This document shows positions 23,901 through 28,753 of a stretch of 64,000 nt of DNA, piece after piece. How positions within the stretch are numbered: position 1 is the first letter of the stretch; the number at the start of each line of letters is the position of its first letter. Below the pieces are notes generated by a model, which had not been told where the DNA came from, ran no database searches, and was given only the letters and a program-made list of their open reading frames with translations. Origin of the DNA: Rhizobium terrae (lineage in GTDB: Bacteria > Pseudomonadota > Alphaproteobacteria > Rhizobiales > Rhizobiaceae); the NCBI RefSeq assembly GCF_003425685.1, contig NZ_QJKM01000014.1, positions 151,254 through 215,253 of the forward strand, given 5' to 3'. Position numbers and translations under genes: made by a program.

Positions 23901-26347
23901 GCTCTTCCGCCGGCCAAGCTCGGGTCGAGGATGATCGTGAAGACCGCCTCGCCATTGGCCGGATCACCCTTGTAGACGGTCACCGTCTGGCCGCCGTTCG
24001 GCAGGCCAGTCACCGTGCCGACCTGGAGCGCAACGCCGTCCGAAGTCAGCTCGGCCAGCGCAGCCGTCAATCCGTTGAACGCGAGCGTCCGATGCAGAAC
24101 CACGCCAGCATCGCCCGCCTTCACATTGTCGGATCCCCAAAATATCCCCAGATCCGCCGAACCGGCCAGGGTTTCCTTTGCCACATCGTTGCCGCCCACA
24201 AGATCGTCTTCGTCGACACCCGCAAGTTCTGCCGGCTGACCCGCCACCGGCGCATCATCGACGATGCTGACAGTGAACGTATTCGAAGACGTGTCGCCAT
24301 CCGCGTCCGCCGCGGTATAGCCGAATGTCAGCGCCAGCGTGTTTTCGCCGGAACCCGCGACATGATCGAGCGGCTTTACCAGCGTAAAAGAGTATTCGCC
24401 GTTATTGGCGTCCGAAAGCCTTGCGTAGAACACCACGTTGGCGCCGGTCGCGGCGGTCGGCGCAACCGATCCGGTATAACCGACCAGCGTGCCGTCCGAT
24501 AGCACGACGGTCGAAACAGCCTGTCCCGAAGAGGTCAGAACCGTGTCGAAAGCCCCGGAAATACCGACATTGGCGTTTGTGAAGGCAACCGAGCGGTCAC
24601 CCGGCTGGCCGTTGCCGTCGTTGGCGGAATCGGCGCCCCAGTTGATGTTCAGCGAAATATTTTGCACCGAAGCGGTCAGGCCGTCGGCCTCGTCGTTGCC
24701 GGCATTGACCGCCTCATCCTCGACCGTCGAGGCGGCACCGCCCGTGGCGACCGGCGCATCGTCGACGATGCTGACGGCGAATGTGTTCGAAGACGTGTCT
24801 CCATCCGCGTCCGTCGCCGTATAGCCAAACGTCAGCGTCAGCGTATTCTCGCCAAAGCCCGCGGCGTGATCGAGCGGCTTCACCAGCGTGAAGGAGTATT
24901 CGCCGTTGTTCGCGTCCGAAACCGTGGCATAGAAGACCACGCTGGCGGCGCCTTCTCCGGTCGCGGCGGTTGGCGCAGCCGATCCGGTGTAACCGACCAA
25001 GGTACCGTCCGGCAGTACAGTTGTCGAAATCAGCTGGCCTGATGAGGTCAAGGTCGTGCCGTAGGCACCGGAAACGACGATATTGGCATTGGTGAAGGCG
25101 ACCGAGCGGTCGCCGGGCTGGCCGTTGCCGTCGTTGGCGGAATCAGCGCCCCAGGTGATGTTCAGCGAAATATTCTGCACCGAGGCCGACAGACCGTCGG
25201 CCTCGTTGTTCCCGCCATTGACCGCCTCGTCCTCGACCGTCGACGCCGTGCCCGAACCTGCGACCGGGCCGTCGTCGCCGATGTCGATCATGAATGTCGC
25301 GGTAGACGGGTCTCCATCGAGATCCGCTACGGTGAATTCGAAATTCAGTCGCAGAATATCATTGGCGCCGATTTCGCCCCGGTCGGTATGATCGAGAGGC
25401 TGGAATTGCGTGAAGGTGAAGTCGCCTGTCATGACGTTGGTGACCGTCAGCGTGAAGACCGGCACGCCGTTCGCGGTAGCGATCAGCGTCAGCACGGGAG
25501 CATCCGGCGTGCCGCCGACCGCGAGGGCCTGAAGGACGACCGGCACCCCACCGGAGGTCAGCGAGACGATCGAGCCGTCGGACGTTCCTTCCGCGAGGTT
25601 CAGGGCGTTGACGAAGGCGACCGACGACACCGTTCCGTATTCGGTACCCGGATCGAATTCCAGCACGCCGGTGATCGTCTCGTTTTCGAACGCGCCGGAA
25701 CCGAGCGCCGACTCGACCAGACGAAACGCCTGCGACATGTCGAACCCGACCGGCACGTCGTCGGCGATCCCCGCATTATCGCCCTGCGAGCCGTCGCCAA
25801 AATCGGAATCTCCGAGCAGCGATGCGAGCCGGATCGGCCCGTTCTGACTTTGCTGAATCGTGTCGAACTCACCGCCCGAACTGCTCGGACGCGCCGAGGC
25901 GGAATAGGAACCGTCGGGACCGGCGGCAACATTGATGCCGTTGTCTTCGAGCGCGGCAAGGAACACCTGCTGCTGCAGTTCCACCTCGCCGATCAGGATC
26001 GTCGGTACCTTGGTTGCGCCATTGACGATGACGATTTCCGTGCCATCGGCCTGGACCAAGATCAGATTGGCACCGTCGATCCGGATTTCGTCGATCGATA
26101 CGTTCGCCGCCAGATGCGCGACATTGTTCGAATCTGGCTCGACGACGGTCGTCCCCGGCACCGGCGGAGTGACGGGATTGGGAGGAAGCCGGCCTGTCGT
26201 GGGAGCCTGATTGCCTCCCGCCTGGGCGAGCTCGATCTGCTCCTGCAGCGGCAGAGAACGCGCGACTTCCTCCGAAATATCGGAATAGAATTCTTCCTGT
26301 CGGTTTTCTTCCGAAATATTGAACAGGCGCGGTTCTTCGACAGACAT
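8927..26347 (-). CDS. Giant calcium-binding RTX adhesin secreted by type I secretion (LapA/BapA class), 5,806 residues
   Basis: The start is the ATG at 26347, preceded by GGGGGTAAAGTC; a TTG 33 bases upstream is less likely. No N-terminal signal peptide is present. Order of parts, by residue: 1-143 an N-terminal module (VQADGTEIVIVNGA, IGEVELQQQ) ending in VAAG at 140-143, a candidate LapG-type cleavage site; about 200-2780 twelve T1SS-143/DUF5801-type repeats marked by WG(A/S)D, plus two diverged ones; about 2830-3560 RTX nonapeptide blocks (GGAGNDxL) that bind calcium; about 3635-3760 a VCBS repeat; about 3880-4275 seven roughly 50-residue WxSxGQD/YGQRF repeats; about 4280-5260 cadherin-like repeats (VNDAPVA); about 5375-5545 a C-type lectin-like domain with WND; then a further cadherin-like repeat, a last RTX motif (GTDGDDILAG) and a C-terminal T1SS signal. 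It should sit on the cell surface and mediate attachment or biofilm formation. The frame is intact over 17.4 kb. Confidence 0.93.
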   Translation of the reverse strand: MSVEEPRLFNISEENRQEEFYSDISEEVARSLPLQEQIELAQAGGNQAPTTGRLPPNPVTPPVPGTTVVEPDSNNVAHLAANVSIDEIRIDGANLILVQADGTEIVIVNGATKVPTILIGEVELQQQVFLAALEDNGINVAAGPDGSYSASARPSSSGGEFDTIQQSQNGPIRLASLLGDSDFGDGSQGDNAGIADDVPVGFDMSQAFRLVESALGSGAFENETITGVLEFDPGTEYGTVSSVAFVNALNLAEGTSDGSIVSLTSGGVPVVLQALAVGGTPDAPVLTLIATANGVPVFTLTVTNVMTGDFTFTQFQPLDHTDRGEIGANDILRLNFEFTVADLDGDPSTATFMIDIGDDGPVAGSGTASTVEDEAVNGGNNEADGLSASVQNISLNITWGADSANDGNGQPGDRSVAFTNANIVVSGAYGTTLTSSGQLISTTVLPDGTLVGYTGSAAPTAATGEGAASVVFYATVSDANNGEYSFTLVKPLDHAAGFGENTLTLTFGYTATDADGDTSSNTFAVSIVDDAPVATGGAASTVEDEAVNAGNDEADGLTASVQNISLNINWGADSANDGNGQPGDRSVAFTNANVGISGAFDTVLTSSGQAVSTVVLSDGTLVGYTGSVAPTAATGANVVFYARLSDANNGEYSFTLVKPLDHVAGSGENTLALTFGYTAADADGDTSSNTFTVSIVDDAPVAGQPAELAGVDEDDLVGGNDVAKETLAGSADLGIFWGSDNVKAGDAGVVLHRTLAFNGLTAALAELTSDGVALQVGTVTGLPNGGQTVTVYKGDPANGEAVFTIILDPSLAGGRATFELQGNLDHRIDGEAVGQLTLNFGYTATDADGDSIDGNFSIIVTDDAPAWAEAEEGVLDEAGLVSETEEGASDNASGSLEISWGSDDNNPTGEAGSSDRSVVFHNIVEGAVVTYGDGAALTSDGQPVRYHLSDDGRTLTGYTGENIDGGTVIFTVTLDDGGIDGKGAYDFTLLRTFDGAQSDEGTVELDFAFQATDSDGDSITGSFGISVIDGKPSQGEATNGSLTEDDISTYDATDATPEADTTKTATASLGINWGSDDDIRGKGDTVGRTVHFVAEGGNVAAGTYASSGTVGLSISGASLSSGGVPLVYVVTDTVGGGQIVSAYKGTTSGEMIFQVALDPTAAKGSYTFELMGELDHDSGSDAAGLTFRFRGTDADGDNADVGQFTVEIADDAPVRGTAGAAALAEDDISAYSQTDATEADRTVTEAISLGISWGADDDIRSGEDGFGRTVGFANTKGVVASAVSGSADVSAFGLDITGATLTSGGNALTYTLTAGANGGQTLTAYIEGTEAKVFQIVLDPTSTNGSYTLEIFRELDHSANSDSATLSFRFRATDADGDQAEVGTATVTIADDGLVIGTPQFGRVDEDGFPRLESGGGNPGPIFGGGDTLLVATVTTRSLDISWGADDSNDVIDGGVTGDPVVGDRSVVFGENAVPTALTSNGFAIVYEVSEDGTELTAYRFQDGRYYDANGWPIGNKAREGDSEGPIAKEAAAVFKITLSDEGAGSYTFTLIDNIDQARGKAENNTRLDFDFVARDADGDSVTNSFTVSIDDDTPVLGLFPSLGGVDEDDLGKEGDVTSRSLNIFWGADRANAMADGGFSEADGDRFVVFGRNSAPRGLTSNGISIRYEVSENGTLLTAYRYQDGHYFDAQGNDLGTEKTGAAVFTVSLSDQGSGSFTFTLIDNLDHDGFAQGGIIPLGFDFKAVDGDGDSVGGSFYVTIDDDTPWLSGAAGSSVDEDGLSSIGDWETYPASEGTGSDLEGASTSTGAVSLSINWGADADLKSEYVDDERPNHDDPIGREVAFVRAGKQVAEIGIGRISDTKVETYLGETFAGLKSDGVPLDYRIDYLRDASGNWNGGYVLTAYKGGTNANVAENQVFKVTLDPTTAHGSYTFDLIGNLDHDGTDAEDDITLTFHFRATDSDGDSTGRSSFSVTIDDDAPVADIAYDEDASLVSDEAYGVQDDTDDVTSGIPEAFYMLGGKPFNWSQQAEMVSIAGAGYGADGAGSLALALTTAEGAAFNGEDSGVRALDGSTVALYTDGNFVFGKAGTTVVFALMIDDDGTVTLAQYHAVQHADAEDPNDAVTVDGIYVTLTISDRENDTTHATTSAALNIRIVDDAPVVHEEQARITVDEDGLSTGNDAYDVYDGDAEASYAVANGQLNYNLGVDGLAGEATNIVFDIESLEDLGLRSFGKSLAYGWDNDTNTLTALAGEDGPVVFTLQVTDVTNGAFTFTLERPLDHDTSDGANTEDDIDIDFRFTIEDGDGDRASGSVTVTIDDDAPFIDGPENETVDEANLPYTLLGPGNDEANPDSATSVVRRGDLGIRWGADDRDAHRGPDVSVRFGENEVPAGLTSNGDAVHYEVVGNTLVAYAGSGLDTRLVFTVSLDDDGTGQYAFRLLGNIDHKGDDAGSKTLSFNFIAEDSDNDEAAGSFSVEIVDGGPSIGAVENEIVKESNLPADLIDLVLIDTDYSAIQLGNLAIDWGADASNSGSANRSVTFDGALDGANSGLTHDGDAIIYSLSNGGTVLSGMAGNTEVFRVTLSDLFDGSYTFVLYDNIDHSKGIDLQATLNFGFVAKDSDGDEDASSFSVTIVDGTPEAGSPGRQTVEEQSGSPAVSNVSLGIDWKSDNNNGGAQNRSVSFAASAPSSITNAAGHSVALYSDGRALSYALITGMLVAYVGDEEHNTDTANWVFSVALADSNSGRYTFTLFQTLDHQAPSGTSSYVDLRFLYTAADSDGDSDGAGFTVRVDAAGSISNGGSTISYSGIESGIFVNLGNDSVTVNGQTVAGDTATDIGTVADKVLGRDEVDGVINITGGAGSDVLVGGSEGNTIRGGAGSDTIIGGLGDDTLEGGAGNDLFIHNVGDGADRIDGGRETFNTWPNYDVLRVTGDAQARTFDIGRITGGSQINAGAGDATDITVAYSGANGATIRADEIEGIEIVAGTGAITVNVGDLTNTAVLPATIHITGSNSATGDVVNAGGVTATNPVSVVFDGNDGNDTFTGGAGNDVARGGSGNDTLTGGAGADTIEGGAGSDIINLGADKTYGAGINHSFTVAGNVALSTSASGLAGTSDSIDGGGDAGDILYLNTGNQGFLLDGNQTTIKGMERIVGSGGNDVIIMKDDYVSDEFAGRTTIQGGGGDDILIGGAANDVIEGGEGNDRLAGAKGADIIKGGTGKDVLWGGQASDSLYGNDTSNTGADLNATAGEEDRASYAGSANNYRVFWDPEFGKADAYPGIGIWRVEALSGAPEYMSGGPVSNTDNLYGIEKIAFLDGTTLDLLAPVRVFNGTALVGTYRSIQAANDAASTLAGYRIELSGTVTSSATINKEDLTVVGGAEDAGITLTLSGVQKITLAGDAPINVVGDGFSNAVQGNDGSNQISGGVADDVLKGGAGNDVFLYTAGDGADIIDGGSETGDTNPNYDILRVSGDNVARTFTVAKEAAGTDIVPGTGSNSTDIRVSYTGANGAVVRVDEIERLEVNLGNAGDTLVLGDLAGTAIAPSTVTINGGLGNDTIDLRRFAGTKVVITDADGIDAGDQDTLKLAGRWRDYDISQAEDGTFTLQRNGAVIATAKNIEQFFFAGEIGGTVSAQDLLNDAPVAAKDTNAADPVIEAGGGVIPVPGDSSAAGRVLDNDADADQFDELLVTSIKFGSGTATAVTVAGVQIEGTYGTLTIHADGSYRYDLDNSRAATQKLAANTQQTEVFTYEISDVHGRKSTAELDIAVQGTNDAPVLSGTIEAVTMPEDTVLAVTLAQFQNWMATLVEDAETADENLSYKIVIGNNTVVFDGLGSAFPSDGVSFTPPQNFSGTLTGTLKVSDGTGAASKTFSIVVTPDADAPAVNFEHSGELTALGDETTVNSTIAGGQRLPVVAALENGGHVVVWQSFDQDGSLETIVAQRFDGNGNPLGSETIVNATTGDSQVQPSVAATTDGGYVVIWQSSGNGFDLYGQRFHADGSRNGEQFSISGDGDQHQVTVTALDNGGFVVSFTAWDGDAGTCVFAQVYNSEGGGSMPFLVNTFVNGTQGAPSIASVGDGFVVVWNSFGQDQAFSQGVYGQRYTANGRPIDGEFRVNVTTAGFEHNAVVTGLPNGGFVVTWMAKGLSDVDGYDVFARVFDANGQGGSEFQVNTGSENDQDFPSVAALPDGGFLITWTSFAQDAAGTDGIYGQRFDSNGVKVGNEFLINSDPAGDQTIETAQGGDTAIAVTKEGNVVVIWTEGNANAGGESAQSVPGEIEQRIFTLSPFGTEDMPVSLSISVALTDTDGSESLTRIVLSGFPENGGTLSAGVKQPDGSWVLTPAQLGNLTYAPPKDWSGSFTLKVAATSTETANGDTATTTATQVIDIRPVADGAIVSLDPVVNVGDSDASVTIPVAISLSDSSESVTSIRLSGFPAGATFSVGHAAGATWVIDTPADIAGLASITMTPPGGYSGTFTLSMTVDVTDTAVLSTGSLSDLASTTATANVTIAAGNAAPVAGHDTLASVLEDSGVRVISIASLLDNDSIGPGDSGQTLTITAIDHVVGGTATIVDRDIYFAPDANFNGTASFDYTVIDNGRTNGADDFKTDIGHVSFEVTPVNDLPLAVIDSGTMTEDVGSAIFSVLANDTMDSDAGASNAISVGTRVVGANQYGIDGSDVMVSLASDNKIAVTLVGSDWQKLTSTASVTVTVNYTLLGNNLDSSSSQLRVTVNGVNDAPVLATTASLAMSMAEDAAAPVSGTVGTLVSSFVDLASAAGGLDNVSDVDSFIIGIAITALNTTNGSWYWSPNGGTNWITAGAVSNSNALLLYSNYQLYFRPNAGYNGAIADAITFRAWDHTGTPGQYVDTTANGGTTGFSTATDTVSLTVTPVNDAPVAVDDMLSSVAEDSGVRVIDFASLLDNDSIGPGDSGQTLTITSVSAVTGGTVEIVGADIRFTPDANFNGTASFDYTVSDNGQTNGLDDFKTNVGRVSFQVTPVNDIPVARFDTGSMVENGPSQIFDVLANDTKDVDAGAPNNISIGTVTIGSNSYGLDADDLLVEVTGDNKIQVTLVGTDWDKLSNGAMLAATVRYTLHGDQSDVSSNQLALSITGVNDTPVLVTTAIPSMFVAEDAATPVSGTTGTPVSSFVDLSSAAGGLDNVNDDSFVVGMAITGLNGTNGTWYWSANGGGSWTAFGAVSASNALLLGADYQLYFKPNANYFGTIEDAITFRAWDPSFGGVPAGNYVNLSGGLQSISTATDTVSLTVTPVNDAPQISGLASQSIVANTAGALIDTFVVSDIDTTSGITFRVLKGGVEDSRFEVVASGAPDGSPGTYELRLKAGHSLDFETENSDGNPTIGLTVEADDHGTGNSLASAPVTVTVTDINEAGYRVAASDTISLVPAGWNWFADNGHIYQTVTSSTLWQAALQNADAALGGAGYLATVTSAAEWSFILSHSTNVDRISLGGSDSAEFSSLNSAIREGTWAWVTGPEAGTVFWSSGSAVGGAFTDWGSGNPNNLSGEPRAENYLATDLQRHWNDISENNSLVGAVGYVIEAGAPGATYAAINEDAVFTFSANWLLANDTGSPTSLALVSGTTSALAHITYDAGTGLITYDPTGSATLQALAGGATFNDTFSYTIDDGHGGLSTATVTLTVAGVDEAPSANFVASDTESLFMAEFQPMSGDGPDHVLIGTDGDDILAGLPGMTEMTGGKGADTFVLDPSALNELDMADVITDYKFGEGDALDVSNLLDQLLGHPARIEDVAANVRSTITGSDTTIGIQMSSGVWQDVAVLQNHTEAIKILFDEQKHSTDISHA
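10564..12825 (-). repeat. Two direct 1,131-bp repeats inside the adhesin gene (377 residues each)
   Basis: The segment GCGCATCGTTCACCGGTGTC recurs at 10564 and 11695, exactly 1,131 bases apart, and the following kilobase is collinear: both copies encode a cadherin-like pair with EDSGVRVI, DNDSIGPGDSGQTLTIT, FNGTASFDYTV and SSFVDL plus AAGGLDNV. The copies differ at many bases, so the duplication is not very recent, but it is long enough to support slippage or recombination. Confidence 0.8.
13519..14700 (-). repeat. Seven propeller-like repeats of about 50 residues in the adhesin
   Basis: Seven consecutive units follow the pattern xPSVAALxDGGFVVxW-x(n)-GIYGQRFDxNG-x(n)-FxVN. The first contains VVVWQSFDQDG, the sixth LITWTSFAQDA, and the seventh ends just before the SPFGTED linker. 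Seven blades of this size suggest a seven-bladed beta-propeller, a common ligand-binding fold. Confidence 0.65.
15660..17850 (-). repeat. RTX calcium-binding nonapeptide blocks
   Basis: Clusters of GGxGxDxLx repeats lie near 17640-17790, 17110-17255, 16650-16900, 15990-16110 and 15660-15720 (for example GGAGSDTIIGGLGDDTLEGG). Each cluster would form a calcium-filled parallel beta-roll after export. They are separated by about 100-residue spacers, some of which are themselves similar (VRVDEIERLEV and IRADEIEGIEI). Confidence 0.9.
17990..25750 (-). repeat. Array of T1SS-143/DUF5801-type repeats
   Basis: Eleven copies of a block with WG(A/S)D and one with WKSD are spaced about 130-210 residues apart, each followed by RSVxF, an FTLxxxLDH segment and a DxDGDxxxxxFxVxIxDDxP linker. 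Two further blocks around 19400-20400 lack the WGAD core. The two best preserved neighbours are a near-identical tandem pair starting at 24246 and 24750 (504 bases apart). These units act as stalk or extender domains in T1SS adhesins. Confidence 0.85.
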
Positions 26348-26409
26348 GACTTTACCCCCAGCGTAACTGGGCGCAATCAACGCCGCCGCCGGAGGGGAAG
26401 CAAGACTTC

Positions 26410-26473
26410 GTTAACCTTTGGGATATAGCCGGTTATGTTCGGCGAAATAAAATCTTTAGGGAAAGGTTAACCT
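26410..26473. promoter_or_regulatory. Inverted GTTAACC motifs in the adhesin promoter region
   Basis: GTTAACCTTT at 26410-26419 is repeated as its exact reverse complement AAAGGTTAAC at 26462-26471; the second arm sits in a self-palindrome AGGTTAACCT (26464-26473). A plausible minus-strand -10 (TATATC) lies between the arms, 40-60 bases upstream of the adhesin start. The layout suits a regulator bound at two sites around the adhesin promoter. TTAACC is also a CtrA half-site core. No regulator is proven. Confidence 0.45.
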
Positions 26474-26561
26474 AGAAGAGCATCGGCGACTTCAGAGCCC
26501 ATTTCCCTGCAGATCTGGAATACTGCCGGGATGAATAGCATAAGGCTTTCGGGGTCACCGA

Positions 26562-27278
26562 TCAGTTTCCGCCGGAATTGCGCAACTCCCGTTCCGCGCG
26601 TTCGAGTGCGCTGGCATTCAGAACCTTGCGGAGCAGCGCCACGGCCACCGCCCGCATGCGCAGGTTATACCAGCCTTCCGGTCCCTCGCCGGGAACTTCG
26701 TACACGTCCAGCTTTTCATAAAGCTGCTGCAGCCGGTTCTGCACGCTGCGTAGCGACAGCTTCTTGCGCTGGGCGATCGCCTTGTCGGTGAGGCCGAGCG
26801 CCACGTCCACCAGAATCTCGTATTCCGCGTCGCTCAGACCATGCGCGTTGCCGAGGTTTCTCTGCTGGATGCCGCGCACTTCGCGATCGATCACGCATTG
26901 CGATTCCATGAAGACACCCCGAAGGGCGAGCTTCAACCGCTCGTCGGAGGCGGACTTCAGCACATATCCGTAGGTCGCCCCTTCCGGAACGATGCGCGCC
27001 ACGCCGCGCACATAGGCCTCGTCGGAATAGTTCGACCAGAACAGGATCTTCGTGTCCGGCCGCTCGCGCCAGATCGTGCGAGCTGCTTCGATGCCGTTGC
27101 GCTCGCTCATCTGCAGGTCCATGACGACATGTTCCGCCCGCAGCTTGCGGGCCTGGAGTTCGCCGCTCAGGCCATTCTCCGCCTCCAGCACCATGTCGCA
27201 TTCGGGCAGTGCCGCCCGCACGGCCTCGTTCAGATAGGAGCGGTGCAGCGGGTCGTCCTCGACGATCAGCACCCTCAT
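26562..27278 (-). CDS. NarL/LuxR-family response regulator
   Basis: The 238-residue protein has a receiver domain with the acidic pocket Glu7-Asp8-Asp9, the phospho-acceptor Asp54 (VVMDLQMSERNG) and Lys108 (YVLKSA), followed by a LuxR-type helix-turn-helix at about 150-190 (GLTDKAIAQRKKLSLRSVQNRL). It overlaps the histidine kinase gene by four bases (ATGA), so the two are co-transcribed and should be a cognate pair. The C-terminal 45 residues after the helix-turn-helix are longer than usual. It is convergent with nothing; downstream lies the adhesin gene on the same strand, 215 bases away, and upstream the divergent sugar ABC operon. Either could be its target. Confidence 0.9.
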   Translation of the reverse strand: MRVLIVEDDPLHRSYLNEAVRAALPECDMVLEAENGLSGELQARKLRAEHVVMDLQMSERNGIEAARTIWRERPDTKILFWSNYSDEAYVRGVARIVPEGATYGYVLKSASDERLKLALRGVFMESQCVIDREVRGIQQRNLGNAHGLSDAEYEILVDVALGLTDKAIAQRKKLSLRSVQNRLQQLYEKLDVYEVPGEGPEGWYNLRMRAVAVALLRKVLNASALERAERELRNSGGN

Positions 27279-28513
27279 GACGACGTCTCCGCCATGCGTC
27301 GCGCGACCACCGGCAATGTGACCTTCACGGAGGTGCCCCGTGCATCCGCATTGCTGCCGAGTTCGAATTTCGCCGAAATGAGCCGCGCCCGCGTCTTCAT
27401 GTTGTCGATCCCATGGCCCGCCTTGTCGCGGGGATTGCGGATGCCGCCGCCGTCGTCCGTCACTTCGATCGAGAGCATCCGCTCATGGCTCGCAAGCCGC
27501 ACCGTGATCGTTTGCGGTTGGCCGTGACGGATGGCATTGTTGACCGCTTCCTGCACGATGCGGAAAAGCGCCGTCGCCACGGTCTGGTCGAGATCAATGA
27601 GCGCGCCGTCGCTTTCGTCGGCCATCCGCCATTCGATCGCCTGTCCGCTTTCACGCACCGAGCGTTCCAGATGGTTCTCGATCGCCTCCGCCACCCCGAA
27701 AAGCTGCAGCACCGTCGGCTTGGCCTCCTCGATGATCTGGCGAAGATCGTGCATGCACTGCTGCAGCGTGCGGCAAAGCGGTTCGAGAGCCTCCCCATGC
27801 ATGTCCGGAAGACCGGACAGTCGCTCCATGCGCCGTGAAAGCCGCGTCAGGTCGGCAAGCGTCTGGTCGTGAAGGTCCATGCCGATCCGCTGCCGTTCCG
27901 CCTCCAGCGCTTCGGTCAGCTTCAGCGCGCCAAGCCGCAAACCTTCCTCCCGGGCACGGGCCTCCGTCTCGACGATCGCCGAACGCTTGGCCTGTTCCGC
28001 AGCCCTCAGCGCGAAGAAATAGGGCGCCAGCAGGTCTGCGATCGATCGGGCGTTCTCAACGTCCTCCATCGTGTAGGCGTCACGCTCGTGGCTGGAGCAG
28101 CTCAGGGCGCCGATGATATCGCCTTGGACCTTCAGCGGCACATGCAGCCGGCTCCTGAGCGACAGTTCGATGATCGGGCTTGAAAAAGCGCCCTCGAAAT
28201 GGAATCGCGGATCGGCGCAGGCATCCGGCGACAGCAGGAAATCGACCTCGCCGGAAAGCAGCGTACGGATCGGGCTGCCGGTCAGCAGCGCCGGCGGATG
28301 TTTGCTCCACGCCGTCTCGAGCCCGCTTTCGTAGGCGATGTGGTATTTGCCGTCCAGCATCTTGATGCAGACGTCGAGATGGTCGTGCGGGATGATGTGA
28401 CTGATCTCGGCCGCCACCGCCTGGATGATCGAATGGAAATCGAGCTGACCGGCCAGCAGCCGGGAAATACCGAGATAGCGGTCGAACAGCGAATTCCGCG
28501 TCGAGTTGAGCAT
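27275..28513 (-). CDS. GAF-domain sensor histidine kinase (HisKA_3 type), cognate to the NarL-type regulator
   Basis: The 412-residue protein has no membrane segment and should be cytoplasmic. Residues about 20-170 form a GAF sensor domain; about 205-270 a HisKA_3 dimerisation domain with phospho-acceptor His215 (RIGMDLHDQTLADL); about 310-405 an HATPase domain with N-box (RIVQEAVNNAIRHG) and G-box (DDGGGI). This is the NarX/DegS/MalK-like class that pairs with NarL-type regulators. The signal bound by the GAF domain is unknown. The start at 28513 is followed upstream by the 240-base divergent region with paired palindromes, which probably holds the promoter of this pair and of the sugar operon. 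Confidence 0.9.
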   Translation of the reverse strand: MLNSTRNSLFDRYLGISRLLAGQLDFHSIIQAVAAEISHIIPHDHLDVCIKMLDGKYHIAYESGLETAWSKHPPALLTGSPIRTLLSGEVDFLLSPDACADPRFHFEGAFSSPIIELSLRSRLHVPLKVQGDIIGALSCSSHERDAYTMEDVENARSIADLLAPYFFALRAAEQAKRSAIVETEARAREEGLRLGALKLTEALEAERQRIGMDLHDQTLADLTRLSRRMERLSGLPDMHGEALEPLCRTLQQCMHDLRQIIEEAKPTVLQLFGVAEAIENHLERSVRESGQAIEWRMADESDGALIDLDQTVATALFRIVQEAVNNAIRHGQPQTITVRLASHERMLSIEVTDDGGGIRNPRDKAGHGIDNMKTRARLISAKFELGSNADARGTSVKVTLPVVARRMAETSS

Positions 28514-28569
28514 GGCGGACCTCCTCCAGTCCTCGAACCTATTAGACGCTTCGCCGTGGTTCTTGTCCT

Positions 28570-28603
28570 GCGGGAACCCGCAAATTTTGCGCGAGTACCC
28601 GCA
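28570..28603. promoter_or_regulatory. Two tandem GCGGGT-type palindromes, 21 bp centre to centre
   Basis: TGCGGGAACCCGCA (28570-28583) is a perfect palindrome, and GCGAGTACCCGC (28592-28603) matches the same consensus with one mismatch between arms. Their centres are 21 bases apart, two helical turns, as expected for two dimers on one DNA face. The NarL-type regulator encoded next door is an obvious candidate. Confidence 0.5.
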
Positions 28604-28614
28604 GAAAGGTTGCT

Positions 28615-28632
28615 TGTATGCGCCTATACAAC
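28615..28632. promoter_or_regulatory. Operator-like inverted repeat TTGTAT-N6-ATACAA
   Basis: TTGTATGCGCCTATACAA has perfect 6-base arms and lies 122 bases upstream of the sugar-binding protein start. The TTGTATACAA-like arms recall GntR-family operators, but no GntR gene is in the window. Confidence 0.35.
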
Positions 28633-28753
28633 ATCAGATTTCTCCTCCATGCTCGCTTTACTGAGCAAACGGGGCTCAGCACAATCACTATCTTCGGACA
28701 ACCGTTGAGGAGCGGGCCGGGGAAAGCCCGTTGGGAACTCTAGGGAGGAAATC

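Noticed and set aside
15660..25750. Repeated blocks considered as a CRISPR array or satellite
   Set aside because: The repeats are protein-coding, in frame, 100-500 bases long and diverged, with no short identical repeats and spacers.
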